A model generated the notes under the pieces. It saw only the letters and a list, made by a program, of their open reading frames with translations. It was not told the origin of the DNA and did no database searches. Position numbers and translations under genes: made by a program. DNA of 5,549 bases from Proteiniphilum sp. UBA5384 (GTDB lineage: Bacteria; Bacteroidota; Bacteroidia; Bacteroidales; Dysgonomonadaceae). The stretch is from NCBI RefSeq assembly GCF_002410825.1, contig NZ_DHOS01000076.1, forward strand, positions 425-5,973, in the 5' to 3' direction. Positions 1 to 5,549 of the stretch are shown here, one piece after another; the stretch's first letter is position 1; each line of letters opens with the position of its first letter.

Positions 1-12
1 GGCAAAGATCGG

Positions 13-36
13 AAAAAACCATTTTCGCTAAAATGG
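13..36 (-). terminator. Terminator-like hairpin after the transposase remnant
   Basis: Read on the minus strand, a perfect 7-bp stem (CCATTTT with AAAATGG, positions 36-30 and 25-19) closes a 4-nt loop and is followed at once by six T residues (18-13). An A-rich stretch before the stem (38-43) could lengthen the pairing with the T tract. This is the layout of an intrinsic terminator, five nt past the stop codon at 42-44. The stem is A/T-rich, with only two G-C pairs, so its strength is uncertain. Part of it coincides with an 11-bp sequence also present in the transposase start (510-520), so it could instead be a remnant of coding sequence. Confidence 0.55.
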
Positions 37-41
37 GTATT

Positions 42-530
42 TTATCGGGGGCTTACAGGGTTCCGGCCCACGCCTTTCATCACGTCGGAAAACAGCGTCA
101 CCGTACTCGAATCAAAGGCATAGAACTCCTCGAAACTGACACCCTGCTTCCGGCACTTTTTTTTGCGGCTGACCGATAAAAGCGGGGAAAAATGGGCGAT
201 CAGTGCAAAGTAGAACAGACGGAACAGCTCCTCGTCCCTGTCACGCAATGCATCTCCGGCAGTGCTTTTTGCAGGCGAACTCTCCATGCCCAGGTAATTC
301 AACTTGCCACCCAAGGCACGCATGCCGTCACAGACTTCACCCATCGAATCGCAACGGGAAAAAATGCCAAAGAGCATCACGATCAATTGATCCCAGGAAA
401 AAAACGCCTTGTAATATTTATCACTGCCGAGCCTTATTACCAGCTCATCAAACTTTTCCCTCGGGAGAATATTCACTATTTGTCTTAAGATCGGCTGACC
501 GACAAATTTATTTTCGCTAACTTTGCCCAT
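42..530 (-). pseudogene. Truncated IS4-family transposase (DUF4372 N-terminal type)
   Basis: This is the N-terminal part of an insertion-sequence transposase, 162 residues from the ATG at 530. The frame is open to a TTG at 560, but the ATG is preferred because it begins the family-typical MGKVSENKFVGQPI segment. The DUF4372-like region follows (about residues 7-80, with KAFFSWDQLIVMLFGIFSRC), then KSTAGDALRDRDE. The motif FYAFDSSTVTLFSD contains what should be the first Asp of the DDE catalytic triad (about residue 140). From memory, full-length relatives are roughly 380-440 residues and continue after GVGRNP with a Lys/Gly-rich stretch. Here GVGRNP is followed by VSPR and a stop, so the second Asp, the catalytic Glu and the C-terminal domain are missing and the product should be inactive. 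A run of eight A residues on the coding strand lies at 164-157. Hand-counted G+C over 61-180 is 52%, above several stretches of the neighbouring genes (28-30% at 1741-1800 and 1861-1920). No terminal inverted repeats or target duplication could be identified. Confidence 0.85.
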
Positions 531-557
531 GGTTGGAAATTTAGTTTTTAGACAATC

Positions 558-565
558 CAAATTTA
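558..565 (-). promoter_or_regulatory. Candidate Bacteroidales -7 promoter box
   Basis: On the minus strand this reads TAAATTTG, a full match to the Bacteroides -7 consensus TAnnTTTG. It lies 27 nt before the transposase ATG at 530, which would give a leader of about 20 nt. No TTTG -33 element is visible at the expected distance upstream, where the sequence is taken up by the hairpin at 571-598. The site is therefore only half supported. It is short and A/T-rich enough to arise by chance. Confidence 0.3.
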
Positions 566-570
566 CAACT

Positions 571-598
571 TAGGGACGAGACTTCGGTTAAGTCCCTA
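571..598. other. Inverted repeat / hairpin upstream of the transposase
   Basis: TAGGGAC (571-577) and GTCCCTA (592-598) form a perfect 7-bp inverted repeat around 14 nt. An alternative 5-bp stem (GACTT 580-584 with AAGTC 590-594) competes with it. It sits about 40 nt before the transposase ATG and just upstream of the candidate -7 box. It would thus be present in read-through transcripts entering from the susCD side but absent from a transcript begun at the local promoter. Such 5' hairpins are known in several insertion sequences, where they limit expression from outside transcription. That role here is inferred. Read on the plus strand it is followed by a T-rich run (599-615) and might act as a weak terminator for that strand. 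Confidence 0.5.
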
Positions 599-621
599 TA
601 TTTTCTTCATTTTTTAGTCAG

Positions 622-631
622 TCAGTACTGA
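622..631. repeat. Perfect 10-bp palindrome
   Basis: TCAGTACTGA is identical to its own reverse complement, and two copies of AGTC overlap it on the left (617-624). It stands alone in a non-coding stretch between the transposase remnant and the terminator hairpins. It could be a protein-binding site or mark an element boundary, but nothing in the sequence settles this. Confidence 0.4.
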
Positions 632-642
632 TTAAAAGTCTC

Positions 643-695
643 AAAATAAAAATAAACCTCCTGAGAAATGAATATTTGCATTTGTTCTCAGAGGT
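643..695 (-). terminator. Second terminator-like hairpin downstream of susD
   Basis: CTGAGAA (661-667) pairs with TTCTCAG (685-691). The stem continues with ACCT (656-659) against AGGT (692-695) after one bulged base at 660, giving about 11 pairs around a 17-nt loop. On the minus strand the stem is followed by a U-rich tract (655-643, runs of two, five and four T residues broken by single A residues). This suits a back-up terminator for susCD transcripts, about 120-170 nt past the susD stop. On the plus strand no T tract follows, so it should act mainly in the minus direction. Confidence 0.5.
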
Positions 696-706
696 ACCCC
701 CGAATG

Positions 707-744
707 AAAAGAGGGTGAAATCACATTTGTGAAACACCCTCTTT
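707..744 (-). terminator. Likely main intrinsic terminator of the susC-susD operon
   Basis: A perfect 10-bp stem pairs AAAGAGGGTG (708-717) with CACCCTCTTT (735-744). The 17-nt loop contains a further TCAC/GTGA stem (721-724 with 729-732), so the whole can fold as one long hairpin with a small internal loop. On the minus strand the stem ends in a run of four T residues (710-707), then C-A-T-T. It lies about 70 nt beyond the susD stop codon, faces the operon, and is the strongest fold seen in the intergenic region. Confidence 0.65.
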
Positions 745-780
745 GAAAATACTTAATGCAAAACCGTCAAACCTTTGGGA

Positions 781-797
781 CACCTAGTATTTAGGTG
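781..797. other. Small hairpin in the susD 3' untranslated region
   Basis: CACCTA (781-786) and TAGGTG (792-797) form a perfect 6-bp stem with a 5-nt loop, 15 nt beyond the susD stop codon. On neither strand is it followed by a T tract, so it is not a typical intrinsic terminator. It may stabilise the 3' end of the mRNA, or it may be chance. Confidence 0.35.
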
Positions 798-812
798 CCA
801 TCAATAGTGTTT

Positions 813-2387
813 TTAATTAGGTGTATTAGGAATTTCAATGGGATTAAAATCCGTTTCGTTTGCCGGAACATCCCACCATTCCAAATAATTGTAATTAATT
901 GTACAAGGCTCTACTGTGCCATTAGACGCTACAACTACATTGGCATTTTGGCGTCCTCCCCCTTGAGATAAAGGTTTAAGGACACCCCAACGTCTGGCAT
1001 CGTAAAACGAAGTCCCTTTTAAGAATAATCCTATGCGTCTTTCTTTACGTAATTCTTCCAAAGCCTCGTCTTTATTTAAATTAGTGTTAGCAACAGCATC
1101 CAACTGGGCATTTTGGTAATCTCTTACAGCATCAATATGAGCTAAGCCTGCCTCAATTTGATTCTTTCTAATTTTGACTTCTGCTAACATCAATTGAGTT
1201 TCTTCATAAGAACAGGCCATAGGTATTTCACAAAAACCCGGTTCCCAACTTGCGTAGTCTCCACCGTCAACAGCTCCATATCGTGTTCCATAACTCAAAC
1301 CGCGTCCTCTCGGATTAAATATCGGACTAGATAGGGTATAGATATTACGTTCAAAACGATTGTCCCCTGGTTTGAAATCTTGAACTAATCTCTCGGAGAT
1401 ATCTTCCCATCCAGCTAGTAATCGAACAGCAGACCATGTGGTTTGATATACGAAACAAGCGTCTTCGTTAGGATCAGATTTAACAGTGAATATTTTATCG
1501 TTTTCTCTTATCCCAGCTGAAGCTAAAGTTTCAATTTCAGTCAATTCTGCATCAGTAAGGTCCTTTGCGTATTTATTTACAAGAATATTACGTGCTAAAT
1601 AACTATTAATATTACGTTCCATCATGCGGGGAGAGATAAATCCTCCATTACCACTTCGGAAAGATGACGGAATGAAAGAAGTTATTAGTGACTGATATGT
1701 TGCATCAGATTCATCGATTTTTGCTAAGATTGATTTGGCTTCTTCAAAAACTTTTTTTGCTTCACCAATTACTTCCTCATGAGTTGAATAATTGGTATTT
1801 AATTCACCGTAGTTATCATTAATAATTCCTTTTGAATATAAAGAACCAATGCGTGAATAAACAAATCCTTTCCACCACAAAAACCATACTTTGTATGTAT
1901 CTTTTTTGATTTGCTTTTCAGTGTCAGATCCTGTAAATTCAACTTCGTCCAGAATACTTAGCATTAAGTTTGCATGTCCTAATGTTCCATATAACGGAAG
2001 CCATTCATGATTCATCGGATTGTCGTATCCATAGTCTCTACCGTTATATTGTCTCATCAAATCAGGTTGCGACCCTCCTTGAGGAGGGTTTACAACAGTG
2101 CCGTTGGGACGTGTAATAGATGTAACTTGATTCACCCATCTCCATCCAAAGTTTCCGGCAGACACAGTAGTCACATCTCCCATTACATTGTGATTCACCT
2201 GCGAAAACCAAATGAAATAATCATATCTCATGGGGTGATAAACGCCTAATGCAGCTTTCTGTATTCCAACTTCCGTTCGTAATGAGCCAAGCCCTGGCTC
2301 ATTAGGATTTTCTAACTTTAAGGAATCTTTATCGCATGACGTTAAAGCAAGTCCTATGATTGAAATTATAAATAATATTTTTTTCAT
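813..2387 (-). CDS. SusD/RagB-family nutrient-binding outer-membrane lipoprotein
   Basis: This is a surface-exposed lipoprotein that caps the partner transporter and binds the ligand before import. The 524-residue length is typical of the family. The N-terminus is a lipoprotein signal: KK, a hydrophobic core, then LTSC with the lipidated Cys at residue 18. Acidic residues follow (DKD), as is common in exported Bacteroidota lipoproteins. An N-terminal SusD-like region with TPR-type helices includes the aromatic helix at about 165-184 (containing VWFLWWKGFVYSRIGSLY). The C-terminal SusD/RagB domain carries the hallmark RKERRIGLFLKGTSFYDARRW (447-467) and the family-style ending WWDVPANETDFNPI (504-517). 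The ATG is well placed, 24 nt after the susC stop, with an A/T-rich upstream region and no Shine-Dalgarno. Besides Cys18 there are four cysteines (311, 386, 392, 495). The family assignment is firm. The ligand is unknown, since no degradative enzyme is in view. The symbol susD is left blank because the starch-specific gene is not implied. Confidence 0.97.
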   Translation of the reverse strand: MKKILFIISIIGLALTSCDKDSLKLENPNEPGLGSLRTEVGIQKAALGVYHPMRYDYFIWFSQVNHNVMGDVTTVSAGNFGWRWVNQVTSITRPNGTVVNPPQGGSQPDLMRQYNGRDYGYDNPMNHEWLPLYGTLGHANLMLSILDEVEFTGSDTEKQIKKDTYKVWFLWWKGFVYSRIGSLYSKGIINDNYGELNTNYSTHEEVIGEAKKVFEEAKSILAKIDESDATYQSLITSFIPSSFRSGNGGFISPRMMERNINSYLARNILVNKYAKDLTDAELTEIETLASAGIRENDKIFTVKSDPNEDACFVYQTTWSAVRLLAGWEDISERLVQDFKPGDNRFERNIYTLSSPIFNPRGRGLSYGTRYGAVDGGDYASWEPGFCEIPMACSYEETQLMLAEVKIRKNQIEAGLAHIDAVRDYQNAQLDAVANTNLNKDEALEELRKERRIGLFLKGTSFYDARRWGVLKPLSQGGGRQNANVVVASNGTVEPCTINYNYLEWWDVPANETDFNPIEIPNTPN

Positions 2388-2411
2388 AATTAAACTTTTT
2401 TTATTATCAAA
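2388..2411 (-). promoter_or_regulatory. susC-susD intercistronic gap with A/T-rich ribosome-binding region
   Basis: The 24 nt between the susC stop and the susD ATG contain 22 A/T bases, including a run of seven A residues on the coding strand (2402-2396). There is no Shine-Dalgarno motif. This is typical of Bacteroidota, where A-rich, unstructured upstream sequence supports initiation. The short gap has no terminator or promoter box and supports co-transcription. Confidence 0.6.
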
Positions 2412-5400
2412 TTAAAATTTCACGTTAACCCCGAAAATCACAGATTTTGAATTTGGGAAAGACCACAAATCAATTCCTCTATATAATGGATTGTTAAGAT
2501 TTGTTCCAACTGCTTCTGGATCCATTCCTGAGTAATTTGTTACTGTAAGAAGATTTTTTGCAGAAACACTAACCGATAGTCCTTTAATGAAGCCATTCTT
2601 AATTAGATCACTCAAATCGTAGGTTAAAGAAATATTACGTAGCCGTAAGAAAGAAGCATCTTCCACGAAATATTGGTGAATATTATTCGTGTTGTATAAG
2701 CTATTATAAAAAGCAACCCATGCTCCAGTTTGCCCGCCTATGGTAATTTCTTTGTCAAAATCCGGATGGATGCGATCTCTATAGAGCCATTGGCGACTCA
2801 CGTTGTAGGCTTCCGCTCCTTTTACCCAATCGAATTGAAAAGAGAACAATACATTTTTATGTATCGTGAAATCATTGAAAAACGACATTGAGAATTTTGG
2901 AGTAGCATCACCTATTTTCTCTTGTTCAGCTGTAAACTGCACTTGTTTCGAAGTTTTATCTACAACCATACCATTAACTACTTCGTAATCGTTCAAATCA
3001 GCCTCGTCAATGTATCTATCTCCGTTTGAGTCTTTTTGATCAAGTGAAGATAAAGGTTTTGTTCCGAAAAACGCACCAACCGGTTCGCCTTCCACAATAG
3101 CGGTTTGACCCGAGCCACCTTCCCCAATAATAATGGGTTTTCCGTTTGATATTTTATCAACCATAGTTAATCCTTTAGTGAATCTGGTACCAAATTTCCA
3201 ATCGAAATTCCGGGATTTATACACGTCCAAATCCATCGAGAATTGAATGCCTTTGCTTGAAAGATCGATGGCGTTGTCTCGAATACCTGCCGTCCCTGTA
3301 GAGGGCGGCATATCCACTGTATAGATAACTCCTGTGCTTTTCCTTGTCCAATATACCAATGACCCACTGGCTTTATTTAACCAATATCCTTTCATAAGGC
3401 TGATACCGTAATCTAATCCAAATTCAATTTCCTTTGAACGTTCTACTCCTAAAGCCGGATTACGAGATGTTGATGGTAAGTAAAAATATCCTTGATCACC
3501 CAAGATGTCACTGCTGGCAGTGATCATACGATCGTATGCACTGGGTTGAATACCAGCTTCTCCGTAAGCAGCTCTTAATTTAAGATCATACAGGGCGGGT
3601 GATTTTATTAATTCAGATAACCGGATATAAAAGTCGGCACGTGGGAACGTAAATGGCTTAGAGCCTTCTCCAAATGCAGAAGAATAGTCGGAGCGGAAAC
3701 CAAAAGAAGCACCAAGAAGATTGGCATAGTCAAATTTTTGGTTAATTAGATATCCGAAAGTAACAAAATGGGATATATATTGATCCGACGATTTTGTATT
3801 GGCTGTTGCCAAAGTGAAAGGTGGATCCACACCATATCCAGTTCCAGTTCCTGTTACACGCTCATAGTCAGACTTTCTCCAATCGTATGCAATTTGAGTT
3901 GTTGACTGAAGTGGGAAGTTAAAATCAAAATCTTTTTCAAAATCAAATCTTAAGAATGCGCTAAGCAATGAGTTCTGTTGGGTTTCCTGAATCATGTCTT
4001 TTGTCAACTTTCCGCTTTTAGGGTCAATACCTTTTCCAGGTGTCATTGTGCTCATTTGGTTAGCTAAAAATTCGCTTCTATCTATACGGGAATGATCTAT
4101 ACCGTACTTATAGTCTAACTCCACAAATTTGTGTACTTTGTAATTGACATTAATCCCTTGGATAACGCGTTTGATATCGGCATTTATATCTCTGAATTTA
4201 TATGTGTAAAATGGCATCACACTATTGTCGGCTGCATCATAATTTACGAAGGGATTTCCCAATTTGTCCTTGAAAGTGAGATCAACAAATGGGAGTAATG
4301 TACCAGCGGTTGCTAAACCACTGAAAATGTTATTACGATTATTAATACCACCGGTTGTGTTTTCGCTAGATATTAATTGTGTATTTGAACGAACAGTAAA
4401 TCCTTTGAACAATTCTGAACCAATATTGGCTGTCAAGTTATTTCTTGTGTAATCGCCATGTACAGGACTTTCTTGTCCCATATAGGAAAAACCTAATGCA
4501 TAATCAATATTATTTGAAGCTCCAACCAAATTCAATGAATGTTGTTGTGTTAATACATTCTTTTTAAAATATTGGTCTAAATGATCAAAAGTTTGTTCTT
4601 TGTAAGGTTTATTGTTTTGAGATTCTGCTGTAACTGTTTCATCAGGTAATGTCCAAAAACCTGTATCAGGATCAACTGCAATTCTATTGCCCGAACCGTC
4701 ATCAATATAACCATCAAAGAGTGTAGGGAAGTAGTGATATTGAGCCTTTTTGAAATCTCCTCTCATTGGGTTATCAACAGTTAATGATCCGTTGTAAGTA
4801 ATATCTGTACGTTGTCCGGCTTTACCTTTCTTAGTGAAAATCTGAATAACCCCATTAGCTCCTTGTGCACCGTATATAGTTGCAGCAGCAGCACCCTGGA
4901 TAACTTCGACTCTTTCTACGTTCGATAAGTCTAAATCAGCGAGTCGTGAAATCGAGTTTCCTGTACCCAAAGCGACACTACTAGCATTTATCTCTACCCC
5001 GTCAACCAGTATCATTGGTTGTGTAGTGCCTAATGAATTAATACCACGTAAAATGATACTTGCCTGTTGACCGGGTTGACCGGAAATTGACTGTATTTGT
5101 GCCCCGGCGATCTTACCTATCAGGGCGGCATCAACACTTTTTGCTGGAACTCTTTTCAGGGCATCCTCTGAAACAGATTCAACAGAAATGGCTACTTTTC
5201 GCCTGTCGGTAGCTGCGCCCAAACCGGTAACTACAAGTTCCTGCAGTATCTCCGTGTCAGAAACCAACATAATCCTTATACTTTCACTTACCGGCACTTC
5301 TTGGGTTGTATATCCAACATAAGAAATAATTAAAGTGCCTCCCGTTGGTGCAGACAGATTGAAATTACCATTAACATCGGTTACTGTTCCCTGGGTCGTA

Positions 5401-5537
5401 CCTTTTACTTGTATGGTTGCACCAATTGCAGGGTCTCCATTCTCATCCATAACAGTACCGCGTACTTGTGTCTGAGCCTGCACAATCCCTATTCCTACAA
5501 AAAACAGGGCCAAAAACAGAAATAGTTTTCTTTTCAT
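2412..5537 (-). CDS. SusC/RagA-family TonB-dependent outer-membrane transporter
   Basis: This barrel protein imports a ligand across the outer membrane using energy from TonB, with the SusD-type lipoprotein as its lid. The 1041-residue length is normal for the family. It has a signal peptide with likely cleavage after VQA (residue 21), then a carboxypeptidase-regulatory-like beta domain (about 24-92, with DVNGNFNLSAPTGGTLIISY). A TonB-box-like segment follows (LQELVVTG, 98-105), then the plug domain (about 107-238). The plug contains SGQPGQQASIILRGINSLG, MILVDGVEI and the SusC signature QGAAAATIYGAQGANGVIQI (214-233). The rest is the 22-stranded barrel, with FLRLRNISLTYDLS (963-976) and a terminal Phe in SVIFGVNVKF, the usual barrel-assembly signal. 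There is no N-terminal secretin/TonB (STN) domain, so direct signalling to an anti-sigma factor is not expected. An EF-hand-like loop (836-847) lies in an outer-loop region. It is the first gene of the visible operon, and its promoter lies outside the window. The substrate is not determinable. Confidence 0.98.
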   Translation of the reverse strand: MKRKLFLFLALFFVGIGIVQAQTQVRGTVMDENGDPAIGATIQVKGTTQGTVTDVNGNFNLSAPTGGTLIISYVGYTTQEVPVSESIRIMLVSDTEILQELVVTGLGAATDRRKVAISVESVSEDALKRVPAKSVDAALIGKIAGAQIQSISGQPGQQASIILRGINSLGTTQPMILVDGVEINASSVALGTGNSISRLADLDLSNVERVEVIQGAAAATIYGAQGANGVIQIFTKKGKAGQRTDITYNGSLTVDNPMRGDFKKAQYHYFPTLFDGYIDDGSGNRIAVDPDTGFWTLPDETVTAESQNNKPYKEQTFDHLDQYFKKNVLTQQHSLNLVGASNNIDYALGFSYMGQESPVHGDYTRNNLTANIGSELFKGFTVRSNTQLISSENTTGGINNRNNIFSGLATAGTLLPFVDLTFKDKLGNPFVNYDAADNSVMPFYTYKFRDINADIKRVIQGINVNYKVHKFVELDYKYGIDHSRIDRSEFLANQMSTMTPGKGIDPKSGKLTKDMIQETQQNSLLSAFLRFDFEKDFDFNFPLQSTTQIAYDWRKSDYERVTGTGTGYGVDPPFTLATANTKSSDQYISHFVTFGYLINQKFDYANLLGASFGFRSDYSSAFGEGSKPFTFPRADFYIRLSELIKSPALYDLKLRAAYGEAGIQPSAYDRMITASSDILGDQGYFYLPSTSRNPALGVERSKEIEFGLDYGISLMKGYWLNKASGSLVYWTRKSTGVIYTVDMPPSTGTAGIRDNAIDLSSKGIQFSMDLDVYKSRNFDWKFGTRFTKGLTMVDKISNGKPIIIGEGGSGQTAIVEGEPVGAFFGTKPLSSLDQKDSNGDRYIDEADLNDYEVVNGMVVDKTSKQVQFTAEQEKIGDATPKFSMSFFNDFTIHKNVLFSFQFDWVKGAEAYNVSRQWLYRDRIHPDFDKEITIGGQTGAWVAFYNSLYNTNNIHQYFVEDASFLRLRNISLTYDLSDLIKNGFIKGLSVSVSAKNLLTVTNYSGMDPEAVGTNLNNPLYRGIDLWSFPNSKSVIFGVNVKF

Positions 5538-5549
5538 AAACTCTACTTT

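Noticed and set aside
192..520. Two overlapping plus-strand open frames of 98 and 105 codons
   Set aside because: They lie antisense to the transposase remnant, whose minus-strand frame matches a known family. The plus-strand translations look like no protein family and lack an initiation context.
531..560. TTG start at 560 for the transposase, adding ten residues
   Set aside because: The ATG at 530 begins the family-typical MGKVSENKF sequence. The ten extra residues look like untranslated leader, and the candidate -7 box at 558-565 overlaps that TTG.
1..640. Terminal inverted repeats or target-site duplication of the insertion sequence
   Set aside because: No convincing matching pair was found. 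The far end may lie outside the window, so no element boundary is claimed.
643..744. CRISPR-like or small tandem-repeat array
   Set aside because: The two hairpins share loop length but not sequence, and there are no regularly spaced direct repeats.
2007..2249. Plus-strand open frame of 80 codons
   Set aside because: It is antisense to the strongly supported SusD-family gene and its translation shows no recognisable domain or signal.
3167..3367. Minus-strand open frame of 66 codons in another frame inside susC
   Set aside because: It is wholly inside the SusC barrel coding region, out of frame, and has no recognisable features.
4264..4452. Plus-strand open frame of 62 codons
   Set aside because: It is antisense to susC and explained as a shadow of that gene.

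Overview
The window looks like Bacteroidota chromosome, most likely order Bacteroidales. It carries an adjacent SusC/SusD-type outer-membrane pair. Ribosome-binding regions are A/T-rich with no clear Shine-Dalgarno sequence. Next to the pair lies a remnant of a transposase type that I know from Bacteroides-like genomes. All genes are on the minus strand, so transcription runs from high to low coordinates.

Layout in transcription order. Positions 5537-2412 encode a complete 1041-residue SusC/RagA-type TonB-dependent transporter; only 12 nt of its leader are inside the window. After a 24-nt A/T-rich gap, 2387-813 encode a complete 524-residue SusD/RagB-type surface lipoprotein. The two are very likely one operon: SusC forms the TonB-energised barrel and SusD the lid that captures ligand. 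No glycoside hydrolase, peptidase or regulator lies in the window, so the substrate cannot be named.

Positions 812-531 hold no gene but are rich in hairpins: a short one just after the susD stop (781-797), then two terminator-like hairpins facing the operon (707-744 and 643-695). A perfect 10-bp palindrome follows (622-631). Last come a hairpin (571-598) and a candidate -7 promoter box (558-565) directly ahead of the transposase remnant.

Positions 530-42 encode the N-terminal part of an IS4-family, DUF4372-type transposase. It breaks off just after the first catalytic Asp region and ends in four unrelated residues and a stop. A terminator-like hairpin (13-36) follows at once. This end region also shares two short ordered sequence blocks with the transposase start, so the junction may be an internal deletion, a nested related element or a rearrangement.

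I see no CRISPR array, tRNA, rRNA or clearly undescribed system. The most informative area is the transposase junction at the left edge and the hairpin cluster between it and susD.
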